Positions 17,059 through 26,053 of a DNA stretch of 64,000 nucleotides are shown one piece after another. Each line of letters begins with the position of its first letter. The stretch's first letter is position 1. A program made the translations under genes and the position numbers. Source of the DNA: CAYYIS01 sp964470965 (GTDB lineage Bacteria > JAAXHH01 > JABIQT01); the NCBI GenBank assembly GCA_964470965.1, contig CAYYIS010000018.1, forward strand, positions 23,316-87,315, in the 5' to 3' direction. Below the pieces are notes generated by a model. That model made no database searches. It was given only the letters and a program-made list of their open reading frames with translations, and was not told where the DNA came from.

Positions 17059-17839
17059 GGTGCTTCCTCAATTCACGGCCTACGATCCCGATCTGATGTT
17101 TGAAGTCTTGAAACGTGTAGCTGTCGTGGAACTTCCAGTAGCTGCTCCACACCGCATCTTTTTTATCCTTTACTTCCGCATGTTGCGTAAGAGAACAGCC
17201 CAATCCGGTGCGGCGAAAATTGTCGTACGCTTCCTGCGTCAGGTAATAACCGTATTTCGGATCTCCGATTTCGTAACCGTATTTCACCATGGACCGGGGC
17301 GCGTCGGAAAAATGGGCGGCCTTGGCGTGCAGTATCGACGCATAGGCGATAACCAGCGTGCCGGCTTCGACGACCACCTTCTGCTGTCCCTTGATCCAGC
17401 CCAACTTGTTGGTCTGAGAAGGCGTATACAGCCTGCGGTGGCTGCCCGGCAGCAACATGGTAGGGCCCATGTCTTCGGTGACGCACTGAGGGTAGTACAT
17501 GCAGAGGACCTCCGTGAGCGGCCGACGCGCCATGTACGTGTCGTCCACATGCCATCCACCCCCGTCACTCACACCACCGGCAGACAGGTGGTTCCAGAAC
17601 CGGAACGGGCTGATGGCCACCTGATCCGCGTCCGCCTCCAGAAGGAATGCCACCAATTCAACGATCTGTGGATGACACAGCAGGTCGCCCACACTCTCCC
17701 GTTCGAAAATCGAGATACCTTTATATTCCAGAGAATCCAGCAGAACTCTCTGTACAAGATCCTCACCCAACCAACCGGCCAGGGTGATGTATCCGTCATC
17801 GACAAACGAACGCTTTAGCACCTTCCAGTCTTCATCCAT
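17030..17839 (-). CDS. Phytanoyl-CoA dioxygenase (PhyH) family protein
   Basis: 269 residues. The Fe(II) site is His97 and Asp99 in GGWHVDDTYMARR and His171 in ASILHAKAAHF, with Arg in DAPRSMVKYGY for 2-oxoglutarate. The segment TMLLPGSHRR is the usual strand after the HxD motif. It differs clearly from the PhyH at 15.1 kb, so this is not a recent duplication. The 3' end overlaps the DUF481 gene by 29 bases. Upstream lies a hypothetical gene on the same strand 56 bases away. Oxidation of a small molecule is expected, identity unknown. Confidence 0.9.
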   Translation of the reverse strand: MDEDWKVLKRSFVDDGYITLAGWLGEDLVQRVLLDSLEYKGISIFERESVGDLLCHPQIVELVAFLLEADADQVAISPFRFWNHLSAGGVSDGGGWHVDDTYMARRPLTEVLCMYYPQCVTEDMGPTMLLPGSHRRLYTPSQTNKLGWIKGQQKVVVEAGTLVIAYASILHAKAAHFSDAPRSMVKYGYEIGDPKYGYYLTQEAYDNFRRTGLGCSLTQHAEVKDKKDAVWSSYWKFHDSYTFQDFKHQIGIVGRELRKHLEHETTPER

Positions 17840-17895
17840 TATTATAGACTCCTGACACCTGCCCGAGGCTATCCCTTGCCGGGACGCGGCGGCGG

Positions 17896-18297
17896 TTAGT
17901 CCAAAACTCTCTGCCCATGCGGCGTGACATCCAGTCCCTCACCGGCAGGAAAATACCGTTCCAGGATGTATTCGTGACCAAGCTGGTTGTGTGCGTTGTC
18001 GATCGGGTATTCCACGGAGGGAAACGAAATCGTCCGCCATCCGTCCGCCATAGCGTCTCGCACTGATTTGTACGGGCATTCGTTCTTTGGGTCGAAATTG
18101 AATTCGCTCTTAAACGGTCCGAAATAGTTCCATCCCACCACATCCGAATCGACACGGTCCTCACGCATCCATATATACAGCAGATGCTGTTGTTCTCCTT
18201 CCAGCAGTGTGCGCAGTGCCCTTAAGTCCTCTGCGGTTATTCCCGAACCATCGGTGATACGCTCCTCCGCCTGGTTGAGCCATGACTCTACTTTCAT
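17896..18297 (-). CDS. Hypothetical protein, 133 residues
   Basis: I do not recognise a family. The product is soluble and acidic-to-neutral, with no signal peptide or membrane segment. An N-terminal helical part (EDLRALRTLLEGEQQHL) is followed by a Trp/Tyr/Phe-rich part (GWNYFGPFKSEFNFDPKNE and HEYILERYFPAGEG). GGAGG lies nine bases before the ATG, and it is 56 bases upstream of the PhyH gene on the same strand, so it is probably real and co-transcribed. Confidence 0.65.
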   Translation of the reverse strand: MKVESWLNQAEERITDGSGITAEDLRALRTLLEGEQQHLLYIWMREDRVDSDVVGWNYFGPFKSEFNFDPKNECPYKSVRDAMADGWRTISFPSVEYPIDNAHNQLGHEYILERYFPAGEGLDVTPHGQRVLD

Positions 18298-18508
18298 CCC
18301 CGAACACCTCCCTGATCAACCAATCGATTATAGCCTTGACACCGCAATAATGCGCTGTTAATGGTATCCTGTCAAGCAGGATTGGGCACTTGACAAAACC
18401 TTTGGCCGAGCCAACTATGGGCAAAATTGAGGTTCGCGATCGGTTCTATAGGCACTGGCAGATGCTTATCACTGCAGTTGATCATAGCCACACATTATAG
18501 TCGGCTGT

Positions 18509-18522
18509 ACAAAATATTGTAT
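18509..18522. promoter_or_regulatory. Inverted repeat in the divergent gap 18298-18676
   Basis: TACAA and TTGTA arms flank a four-base spacer, 155 bases before the triple-fusion gene. The 379-base gap separates divergent genes and is AT-rich near this site, so an operator is possible. No gene is supported in the gap. Confidence 0.3.
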
Positions 18523-18676
18523 ACAGAATTTAAAATCCGCAGGTGCCGTAAAAATCTTGTAAATGTTGTAAAACGAAAGCGTCGGACGAAATGAGAAGGT
18601 TGTTTATTTCGTCGTTGATATATACATTGTGCCTACCCGGAATGTAGTATTCGAATTTCGTTGTAAAGGAGTGTTC

Positions 18677-21600
18677 ATGTCCACCGTCGCCGACCATCGA
18701 CCACACCGTTCCATCGAGGACGCGATTGATCTTGCCCGCAGATTGTACGGGCTTCATGTTCGGACCTGTGAACCGCTGCCCAGTGAGCGGGATCAGAACT
18801 TTTGTTTGAAGACGCAATCGAATGATTCCTTCGTCTTGAAAATTTCCAGTTCAGCGGAAAAACGGGATATCCTCGATCTGCAACATCAGGCCATGGCTCG
18901 ACTTGGTGTGCATCACGGAGCAGGCATCTGGCCGAAGGTATGTCAGACAGGAAATAGTGAAGAAATTGCCACTATTGATGGAGAGAAAGGCGTCTCCTAT
19001 ATGGTCCGGATGCTCACGTACGTGCCGGGCACCCCCCTCGTGAACATCAATCCCCAATCTCCGGACTTACTCGAGAATCTGGGTGCTTTCCTGGGGTTGG
19101 TGGGCCGTGCCCTGGAAGGATTCTCTCATTCCGCCACGCAACGGAATCTGAAATGGAATATGGACAACGGTCCCGAAGTGGTGCGCACCTGCCTCAATCA
19201 TATCGCAAACCCGGATCAACGGGGACTGGTTGAGCATTTCCTTCATCAATATGAAGCGCTTGTCGTCCCGTCGCTTCCCTCCCTGCGACGCAGCGTGATA
19301 CACAATGACGGCAACGATCATAATGTTCTCGTCGACGATGTTGATCCGCACGATCCTTCCTGTTGGAAGAGGCGGGTGGTCGGCCTGATAGATTTCGGCG
19401 ATATAGTCACCTCCTACACCATCGCGGAGTTGGCCGTATCTCTTGCCTATGTCATGCTGAATAAATCCGACCCCATCGCTGCCGCTGCCCATGTGGTAAC
19501 GGGATATCATCGTGTATTTCCCCTGACAGAACAGGAGATTGAACTGCTCATTCATTTTGTGTGCATGCGCCTGTGCATGAGCGTGTCGATCTCAGCGCAG
19601 CAACAGCAGGACGAACCGGAAAACGAATATCTGTCGGTCAGTGAAGCGCCAGGGTGGAAACTGCTTTCCCAGTTACAGGATATGCCTGTGAACATGGTCC
19701 ATTACGTGTTCAGAGACGCCTGCGGATTGCCCCCTTGTCCGCAGACCGCGGGGATCATGCACTGGTTACGCAGTCGGCAGGAATCGTTCGCGCCGGTGAT
19801 GGGGCCAGATGTAGACATCGCTAACTCTCTGGTATTCGACCTGAGTGTGGGAAGTCCCGAATTGGCCATGGCCAAGAACCGATCCGACGTCCACGAAACC
19901 ACCGAAATACTGTTCCGCCGGATGCGGGAGTCCGGGGCCGAGGTAGGCATCGGACGGTACAACGAAGCACGACAGATTTATACAGCGGATCAATTTGCCG
20001 TAGACCATGACGAACTGCCGGAGACTCGGAAAATACATCTGGGTATGGACCTGTTCCTTGAGGCGGAGGCCCCTGTCCATGCGCCGTTGGGCGGGATCGT
20101 GCACAGCTACCGCAACAACACCGACCCGCTGGATTACGGACCGACGATTATCCTTGAGCATCGGACGGATGAAGACGTTCCTTTTTACACTCTGTACGGC
20201 CATCTGTCGGAAAAATCACTGGATGGCAAGGCCGAAGGCATGCCGGTTAACCAAGGTGATCTGATCGCCTGGCTGGGAGACGACACGGTTAACGGCGGGT
20301 GGCCGCCACATTTGCATTTCCAGATCATTACCGACATGCTAGGCCGTACTGGTGAGTTTCCCGGTGTCGGCGCCTCAAGCCGGCGTCGGGTGTGGTTGAA
20401 CCTGGCACCCGGACCGAATGTACTCATCGGCGTACCGGAGGATCGTTTCCCGCCCGAGGAGCGTACCCAGGCAGATCTTCTACGTTCCCGTCAACGCCAT
20501 ATCGGCAAATCTCTCAGCATTTCATACAACGCACCTCTTAACATCGTCCAAGGCTCCGGGCAGTATCTTTACGACGAGACCGGCCAAGCCTACCTGGATG
20601 CGGTCAATAACGTTCCGCATGTGGGCCACAGCCACCCGAGAGTGGTAGAAGCGGGGCAGCGGCAGGCCGCGATTCTCAACACCAACACGCGGTATCTGCA
20701 TAACAATCTGGTGACCTATGCGGAACGGCTCTGCGGCACCATGCCGGATCCCCTGAGAGTATGTTTTTTCGTCAATTCCGGCAGCGAGGCGAATGACCTG
20801 GCACTCCGACTGGCACGGGCCTACACCGGCCAGCAGGATATGATCATCCTGGACGGCGCCTACCACGGAAACCTGACATCGCTAATCGAACTGAGCCCCT
20901 ACAAATTTGACGGACCGGGAGGTCAGGGCATCCCTCCCGGGGTTCACAGGACGATGATACCGGATCCTTACAGAGGGAGGTACAAAGGCTATGGCGCTGA
21001 GACGGGGGCCGAATACGGGCAGGAAGTGCAACAGGTCATCAGCCAGATCCATCGGCAAGGCGGTAACCTGTGTGGATTCATCGCTGAATCGCTCTTGGGC
21101 TGCGGAGGCCAGATTGTTATGCCGGACGGATACTTGAAGGAGGCGTACGCCCGGGTACGGGAAGCCGGCGGTGTCTGTATCGCGGATGAGGTACAGGTCG
21201 GTTTCGGCCGGCCCGGCTCCCATTACTGGGGCTTTGAAACGCAAGACGTGACACCGGATATCGTGACGCTGGGCAAACCGATCGGCAACGGGCACCCCTT
21301 GGGCGCGGTCATAACCACCGAGGCCGTCGCGGATGCGTTTAACAACGGAATGGAGTATTTCAACACGTTCGGCGGCAATCCGGTGTCCTGTGCCATAGGA
21401 TTGGCGGTTCTTGACGTTATCCACAATGAAAGGCTTCAGGAAAATGCCCTGAGCGTGGGTAACCGGATCATGGATGGGCTGCGCGGCCTGATGGCTGAGC
21501 ACCTGATCATCGGCGACGTCCGCGGCCTGGGTCTGTACATCGGCGCAGAACTGGTGCTCGACCGCGAAACGCTGGAACCGGCCGGATATCAGGCCTCCTA

Positions 21601-21763
21601 CATCGCCAATCGCATGAAAGACCACGGCATCCTGATCAGCACCGATGGCCCCCTGCACAACGTCCTGAAAATAAAGCCCCCTATGGTATTCAACGAAGAC
21701 AACGCCGATCGCCTCGTATCCACTCTGGACAAGATCCTTCACGAAGATTTTGTGAGGGTGTAG
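18677..21763 (+). CDS. Triple fusion: APH-type kinase, M23 peptidase-like domain and class III PLP aminotransferase/phospho-lyase
   Basis: Start at 18677 (MSTVADHR) is fixed by AAAGGAG six bases upstream. The 1028-residue protein has three parts. Residues ~15-340 are a choline/hydroxylysine kinase-like APH fold with His209 in VIHNDGNDHN and VGLIDFGD downstream. Residues ~420-590 are an M23 (LytM) domain with all zinc ligands: His454 and Asp458 in HLGMD, His545 and His547 in HLHFQ. Residues ~615-1028 are a class III aminotransferase with PLP Lys867 in TLGKPIGNGHP. The kinase and PLP parts resemble human hydroxylysine kinase and the phosphoethanolamine/phosphohydroxylysine phospho-lyases, whose bacterial homologues are known as such fusions. 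A kinase phosphorylating an amino alcohol followed by a PLP domain eliminating phosphate and ammonia is the likely path. The role of the M23 part in a protein with no signal peptide is unexplained. Confidence 0.92.
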   Translation: MSTVADHRPHRSIEDAIDLARRLYGLHVRTCEPLPSERDQNFCLKTQSNDSFVLKISSSAEKRDILDLQHQAMARLGVHHGAGIWPKVCQTGNSEEIATIDGEKGVSYMVRMLTYVPGTPLVNINPQSPDLLENLGAFLGLVGRALEGFSHSATQRNLKWNMDNGPEVVRTCLNHIANPDQRGLVEHFLHQYEALVVPSLPSLRRSVIHNDGNDHNVLVDDVDPHDPSCWKRRVVGLIDFGDIVTSYTIAELAVSLAYVMLNKSDPIAAAAHVVTGYHRVFPLTEQEIELLIHFVCMRLCMSVSISAQQQQDEPENEYLSVSEAPGWKLLSQLQDMPVNMVHYVFRDACGLPPCPQTAGIMHWLRSRQESFAPVMGPDVDIANSLVFDLSVGSPELAMAKNRSDVHETTEILFRRMRESGAEVGIGRYNEARQIYTADQFAVDHDELPETRKIHLGMDLFLEAEAPVHAPLGGIVHSYRNNTDPLDYGPTIILEHRTDEDVPFYTLYGHLSEKSLDGKAEGMPVNQGDLIAWLGDDTVNGGWPPHLHFQIITDMLGRTGEFPGVGASSRRRVWLNLAPGPNVLIGVPEDRFPPEERTQADLLRSRQRHIGKSLSISYNAPLNIVQGSGQYLYDETGQAYLDAVNNVPHVGHSHPRVVEAGQRQAAILNTNTRYLHNNLVTYAERLCGTMPDPLRVCFFVNSGSEANDLALRLARAYTGQQDMIILDGAYHGNLTSLIELSPYKFDGPGGQGIPPGVHRTMIPDPYRGRYKGYGAETGAEYGQEVQQVISQIHRQGGNLCGFIAESLLGCGGQIVMPDGYLKEAYARVREAGGVCIADEVQVGFGRPGSHYWGFETQDVTPDIVTLGKPIGNGHPLGAVITTEAVADAFNNGMEYFNTFGGNPVSCAIGLAVLDVIHNERLQENALSVGNRIMDGLRGLMAEHLIIGDVRGLGLYIGAELVLDRETLEPAGYQASYIANRMKDHGILISTDGPLHNVLKIKPPMVFNEDNADRLVSTLDKILHEDFVRV

Positions 21764-21887
21764 GACCAGCCCCAGCGAACATCCCGGGATCTGTCTCGGC
21801 CTATGGATCGACCTCACCCGGTGCGATGGTCCGAAAGCAGATACTACGGGGTTTGTCACTCCGATAATCCGTCAAGAATAATTCGTC

Positions 21888-21915
21888 TTGACACGGTATC
21901 TGTCGTAACGATATT
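21888..21915 (+). promoter_or_regulatory. Sigma70-type promoter for the small Cys-containing protein
   Basis: Consensus TTGACA (21888-21893) and GATATT (21910-21915) with a 16-base spacer (ATATTG at 17). It lies 46 bases before the ATG at 21962 and supports that start over one at 21803. Confidence 0.5.
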
Positions 21916-21961
21916 GTGGAATCGCGTTGTCGAAACTCACTCAATAGCTCTAGGATACCCC

Positions 21962-22249
21962 ATGCCCGAACGGCGAGACGACGGCCCCTTTACAAAGCAA
22001 ATCCTGACCGAAGAGGGATACCAGCACGTCATATTCGAACAACAGCAGAGACAGCCGTGGTGCGATCATAGTCTGGAATTCTGGGTGGCGGTACAAACTA
22101 ATCGGAAGGGGAGGCCCGTCGTCATACAGTGGTGTATGAGATGTCAGGCCTCAGAGATGCTGACCTGGGACGAGTACCAAGCCAGGAAGACTCGAAATTC
22201 AGAGCGAAAGTGCGATGATCAGGAAGATTTTATGGGGGAATTGAAGTGA
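21962..22249 (+). CDS. Hypothetical small protein with possible zinc site, 95 residues
   Basis: The frame is open from 21803, but the promoter-like boxes at 21888-21915 and an AGGA box favour the ATG at 21962. No family is recognised. The product has a Cys-His pair (PWCDHSLEF) and a Cys-x2-Cys pair (QWCMRCQ) that could bind one metal ion, then a charged tail. It lies between the triple-fusion gene and msrP, alone on its transcript as far as can be seen. Confidence 0.5.
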   Translation: MPERRDDGPFTKQILTEEGYQHVIFEQQQRQPWCDHSLEFWVAVQTNRKGRPVVIQWCMRCQASEMLTWDEYQARKTRNSERKCDDQEDFMGELK

Positions 22250-22490
22250 GTATGTCTGCTGTTTTTTTTATTCCGCACTCGGCTCGGCCTCATTGCCGGA
22301 GATACCTCAGGTTGCCGGCGGAAACATCATCGTTTTATCCCCGGTTCAAATCCCTGTCTGCCTATTAATCCCCGATGATTGACAGCCGGCATTCAGTCTC
22401 CCTGAACGGAAGCGCGGGACTGACGGCCGATTTGACGTTCAGACTGATCGGTTAACGGCGGCGCAGGTGTAATCGCAACTGTTCAACATA

Positions 22491-22522
22491 AATGGACAGG
22501 CCATGGTAAGGACCTGTCCATT
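22491..22522. terminator. Hairpin downstream of msrP
   Basis: Ten-base arms (AATGGACAGG and CCTGTCCATT) with a twelve-base loop, 48 bases past the msrP stop. There is no T-run, so termination is likely but not certain. The gap 22250-22569 holds no supported gene. Confidence 0.5.
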
Positions 22523-22569
22523 GAATTCAGCGGATTCCCGTTGTTTTCAGGATCGAATTCTCAAAATTT

Positions 22570-23550
22570 CTACTGATAAAGATGCGAAACATAGGGCGCA
22601 TATCCGTTGTACAGCTGCGTGTCGCGAAAATCTCCGGTGTCGATCATGCGCTCCCGGGCCTGCGACCAGCGGGGGTGTGGTACGTAAGGATTTACATTGC
22701 CGTTGAAATCGTATTCGCGCGGTGCCAGATCGTTCCAGAATGTACGGGGTTTTTCATCGGTCACCTCGATGAGTACAATCGATTTAATGCCTTTGTATCC
22801 GTATTTCCAAGGCGTTACCAGACGGATGGGAGCGCCATGCTGGGCCGGGAGTTCCTTACCGTAGATGCCGGTCGCCAGTAACGTCAACTCATTTCGTGCC
22901 TCTGCCATGGTCAACGCTTCGTAGTAAGGCCACTCGAACCAGTTTTCCTGCTGAACCGGCGCTTCGTTTGGGCGGAGAAACGTGAGCATCCGAACGTGCG
23001 TGGCGTTCGATTTCGGTTTGACTTCATCGAGCAGTGCCTTGAAGCGAAATCCCGTCCACGGCACCGCCATAGCCCAGGCCTCCACACAGCGGAATCGGTA
23101 GAGGCGTTCTTCCAGCGGCATGGTGCGCACCAGATGGTCTATATCGAACACACCGGGATTCTCCACCAGACCTTTGACCTCAATTTCCCATGGCCTAGTT
23201 CGAAAACGGCTTACGTATTTCCACACATCCTTGCTCATAGTGAATTCATAGAAGTTGTTGTATTTGGATGTCACCGACTGCGGCGTTATAGGTCGATCCA
23301 ACTGACTGAAGTCCGCATTAAGTGGTGCCGGATAGAAAGCCGACGTCGTCGGGGTTGTTTCAGACTGGAGCTCAAATGCCTCAGCGATACCGGCGGATGC
23401 AGATCGACCATACGTACTGAGCAACCCCAACGCACCGATGCTGCCGAGGCCCAGCCGCTTCAGAAACCGACGCCGGTTGTGGAAGGCTTCCTCGGATGTT
23501 ACCTGTGACTCCGGTATTTTCCATTCTTTGGGTACATGTACATAGGACAT
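22570..23550 (-). CDS. msrP: MsrP (YedY)-like molybdopterin-dependent protein-methionine-sulfoxide reductase catalytic subunit
   Basis: 326 residues. The N-terminus carries a twin-arginine signal (RRRFLKRLGLG from residue 26), so the folded protein with its molybdenum cofactor is exported to the periplasm. Cys155 in YRFRCVEAWAM is the expected molybdenum ligand, and downstream segments GAPIRLVTPWKYGYKGIKSI and TFWNDLAPREYDFNGNVNP match MsrP closely. The enzyme repairs oxidised methionine in envelope proteins using electrons from the MsrQ haem protein. No msrQ gene is next to it. It lies 81 bases after the SDR gene and a hairpin follows it. Confidence 0.93.
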   Translation of the reverse strand: MSYVHVPKEWKIPESQVTSEEAFHNRRRFLKRLGLGSIGALGLLSTYGRSASAGIAEAFELQSETTPTTSAFYPAPLNADFSQLDRPITPQSVTSKYNNFYEFTMSKDVWKYVSRFRTRPWEIEVKGLVENPGVFDIDHLVRTMPLEERLYRFRCVEAWAMAVPWTGFRFKALLDEVKPKSNATHVRMLTFLRPNEAPVQQENWFEWPYYEALTMAEARNELTLLATGIYGKELPAQHGAPIRLVTPWKYGYKGIKSIVLIEVTDEKPRTFWNDLAPREYDFNGNVNPYVPHPRWSQARERMIDTGDFRDTQLYNGYAPYVSHLYQ

Positions 23551-23631
23551 GTCAGATCCTCATCCCGATACGGCATGACCTTTCATTATTTTGCACAAAA
23601 CTAAAGTAGGTTCAAAGCAGGTCCCAAAACC

Positions 23632-24432
23632 TTATTTAAAAGGCTTTGCAAATCTTCCCCATGCGATCTTGATCGCCCAATCCACCACCCGGGGAACCAG
23701 GCTGTTGGCCAGGTTCAGAGCTTGGGAACCTAGTGAAATGACCACCTCCCGTTTCCGCCTGCGGGAAGCGCGAATGATGATCCCGGCAACCGATTCGGCG
23801 GTCATGCCGTGGAGGTCGAGACGCCGGCCGCCCTTCTTCATCATATCCGTGTCGCCGAATTCCGTAGCGGTTCGGGTAGGACAAATGACGATTACGTCTA
23901 TGTTATGGGGCGCCACTTCGATGCGCAGCGAATCGGAAAAAGCCTGTACGCCAAATTTGCTGAGGCAGTAGCCGGACATATACGGCATGGCCCGTTTCCC
24001 CACGATGGAAGACACATTGATGATCTGCCCGGACTTCCTGGGAACCATATGGGGCAGGACCGCCTGGGTACACCAGATCAATCCATACACGTTTACATCG
24101 ACCACCCGTTTCAGATCCGCCGGATGCATATTTTCGACACTGACAAGCAGACCGATGCCTGCGTTGTTAAGGAGTATATCGATTCGGCCGAACACCTCGA
24201 TGACCGTCTCGACCATGGAGAAAACCTGATCCCTGTCGGCCACATCAGCCGGTACGATCAGAGCGTTGCCCCCGATCTCCTCCACCTCATCCGCGACAGG
24301 GCGCAGGCGCTCTTCCGTCCGGGCGACCAGCGCCACCCGGGCGCCTTCCCTCGCAAAAGCCAGAGCGGCTGCGCGGCCGATACCCGCGGACGCGCCGGTA
24401 ATGAGGACGACGGTATCGGTGTAATGAGGCAT
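23632..24432 (-). CDS. Short-chain dehydrogenase/reductase
   Basis: 266 residues, a classical SDR. The cofactor motif is LITGASAGIGRAAALA, the NNAGIGLL motif follows, and the catalytic Tyr and Lys are in YMSGYCLSKFG with Ser in INVSSIVG. The C-terminal hydrophobic helix region (QALNLANSLVPRVVDWAIK) is like membrane-associated SDRs of the DltE/SadH kind. It follows a RidA gene by 14 bases, which in turn shares a base with a Gfo/Idh gene, giving a three-gene operon. The substrate is unknown. Confidence 0.92.
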   Translation of the reverse strand: MPHYTDTVVLITGASAGIGRAAALAFAREGARVALVARTEERLRPVADEVEEIGGNALIVPADVADRDQVFSMVETVIEVFGRIDILLNNAGIGLLVSVENMHPADLKRVVDVNVYGLIWCTQAVLPHMVPRKSGQIINVSSIVGKRAMPYMSGYCLSKFGVQAFSDSLRIEVAPHNIDVIVICPTRTATEFGDTDMMKKGGRRLDLHGMTAESVAGIIIRASRRRKREVVISLGSQALNLANSLVPRVVDWAIKIAWGRFAKPFK

Positions 24433-24446
24433 AACAGGTTAGCTCG

Positions 24447-24893
24447 CTAATCTCCCACTTCCACAACCATATCGACCGCCACGGCGGCATTGTCATGCAG
24501 TTGCTGGACCCCGGCCGAAGAGCGGACGTGCCATCCGATATCTTCCCCGAAGGCATCGAGCAGCAATTCAGTCGCACCGTGAATGACCTGAACCTGATCC
24601 GTAAACTCCGGTGTGCAATTAATAAAAACCTGTATTTTTACGATTTGAGTGATCTTGTCCAGATCCCCGATAACCGTTTTGATGGCGCTGAGACATCGGG
24701 CGGTAGCGTGCTGGACTTCGTGATACCCCTGTGTCGCCGGGATGTCATCGCCGAGCTTGCCCTGCTCATCCGAAGAAAAGGCAGAGGTAAACACCAGGTT
24801 ACCGGTTCGGAGCGCAGGAGCGGTTTTTCCTTTGTCCCCTCCGGGTTCTTCCAGATCTATTCCGATATCTTCAAGACGTTCTTCAACCTGCAC
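24447..24893 (-). CDS. RidA/YjgF family enamine/imine deaminase-like protein
   Basis: 148 residues. RidA-type segments are LVFTSAFSSDEQGKLG (substrate edge), QHATARCLSAIKTVIGDLDKI and the final half. Start is GTG at 24893, whose G is also the last base of the preceding TAG stop, with AAGGAG about eight bases upstream; this one-base overlap implies translational coupling. The usual C-terminal C/P-x-x-R segment reads GWHVRSSAGVQQL, keeping Arg. RidA proteins hydrolyse reactive enamines and imines from PLP enzymes; some members work in amino-sugar pathways. Between a Gfo/Idh and an SDR gene it may clear an imine produced in that path. Confidence 0.87.
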   Translation of the reverse strand: MQVEERLEDIGIDLEEPGGDKGKTAPALRTGNLVFTSAFSSDEQGKLGDDIPATQGYHEVQHATARCLSAIKTVIGDLDKITQIVKIQVFINCTPEFTDQVQVIHGATELLLDAFGEDIGWHVRSSAGVQQLHDNAAVAVDMVVEVGD

Positions 24894-25999
24894 TATGACA
24901 TCTCCTTATATTGGTCTCCCACTTTAACCGTTCGGCCCGTGCCGCTGGATTCATAGGCCGCTTCGATTATCTGCATGACCCGTAAGGCATTTTCTCCGTT
25001 GGCCGGTACCGGGTCTTTGCGCATGGCCGAACGGATAAAATGACGCACAAAATCCTGTCCGTACCGACCGCCATAGGCCTCCGTCTCGGCCGTGTAATAT
25101 CGAAGTTCACGGCGAGGGGCGTTATGCCAGGCGGGCGCTACGCTTTCAACAATCACACTTTTTTCAGGTTCGGTCGGATACCACGATATATTCCCACTGA
25201 GTCCTCTGAAGGAAAGGTAGGTGTCGTAGGAGGCGTTCATATAACCGGAATCGCTCTGAGGCAGGAGATATCCGGCATGCAGAGTCGCCAGAGCTCTGCT
25301 CTTCATCTGCATCACCACCGCTGCGGTATCTTCGACATCGATCGACGCGCCATTCAGCGTATCCGTTATGGCCGAGACGGTTTCCACCTCATCATCGGTG
25401 ATATACCTGACAAGATCGATCCAGTGGCACCCCAGCCATGAAAGGATGCCGCCACCGGCGACGCTTTTGTTAAACAACCAGTGGGACGGGTCCCGAAAAT
25501 GAACCTGAGAAGTTACCATGCGTGCTTCGACACTCATCAACTTGCCCAGCACGCCGTTCTGGATCATCGACCGGATGTCCCGGGCCACGGGATTGAACCG
25601 CCAGGTGTAACACACCTCCATGTGAACCCCCGCGCTCCGGACAGCGGCGACAGCGCGCTCGATTTCTCGGGTGTTTTCTGCAACCGGTTTTTCAGTGATA
25701 ATGTGCTTGCCCGCGGCTGCCGCCCGGATGATCAAATCAGCATTCCGGTTGTTGGCACCCAGGCAATACACGATCGGCACATCCGCACGATTGAGCAAGT
25801 GTTCAAGCGTATCTGTCGTGGTCTCCACCTTTTCGCGGTTTTCATTTATTAACCTATCGACCACGGCATCATCTTCGTCCCAGACCGCGACGGATTCGAC
25901 CTCATCCAGTAATTCAAGCGTACGCAGGTGCGCAAGGGCGTGTGGATGGGTGACACCCAGCAAACCTACTCTTACCTTAACAGCCCGTTCCTGTTGCAC
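24893..25999 (-). CDS. Gfo/Idh/MocA family oxidoreductase
   Basis: 368 residues. Rossmann start VRVGLLGVTHPHALAHL, which has His-Pro-His in place of the usual second glycine pair; EKPVAENTREIERA holds the catalytic Lys-Pro; the C-terminal domain has GGGILSWLGCHWIDL with Gly-x-x-x-x-D/H character. The substrate is likely a sugar or cyclitol with NAD(P). It is the first gene of the unit with RidA and SDR and ends sharing one base with RidA. It is not closely similar to the Gfo/Idh proteins at 3.6 and 27.2 kb, beyond the family motifs. Confidence 0.9.
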   Translation of the reverse strand: MQQERAVKVRVGLLGVTHPHALAHLRTLELLDEVESVAVWDEDDAVVDRLINENREKVETTTDTLEHLLNRADVPIVYCLGANNRNADLIIRAAAAGKHIITEKPVAENTREIERAVAAVRSAGVHMEVCYTWRFNPVARDIRSMIQNGVLGKLMSVEARMVTSQVHFRDPSHWLFNKSVAGGGILSWLGCHWIDLVRYITDDEVETVSAITDTLNGASIDVEDTAAVVMQMKSRALATLHAGYLLPQSDSGYMNASYDTYLSFRGLSGNISWYPTEPEKSVIVESVAPAWHNAPRRELRYYTAETEAYGGRYGQDFVRHFIRSAMRKDPVPANGENALRVMQIIEAAYESSGTGRTVKVGDQYKEMS

Positions 26000-26053
26000 A
26001 GTACAACCCCTTGATAATGTATGCCCCTTTTGTGATTGCCCTTTCGAAAGCCG

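Noticed and set aside
18335..18419. Two further TTGACA boxes in the divergent gap
   Set aside because: Neither has a good -10 box at 16-18 bases, so promoters are not called.
20882..21859. 325-codon minus-strand open frame
   Set aside because: It lies opposite the aminotransferase domain of the triple fusion, whose motifs are unmistakable.
22341..22353. tRNA T-loop-like sequence (CCGGTTCAAATCC)
   Set aside because: The flanking bases do not form a five-base T stem, and no acceptor, D or anticodon arms can be folded around it.
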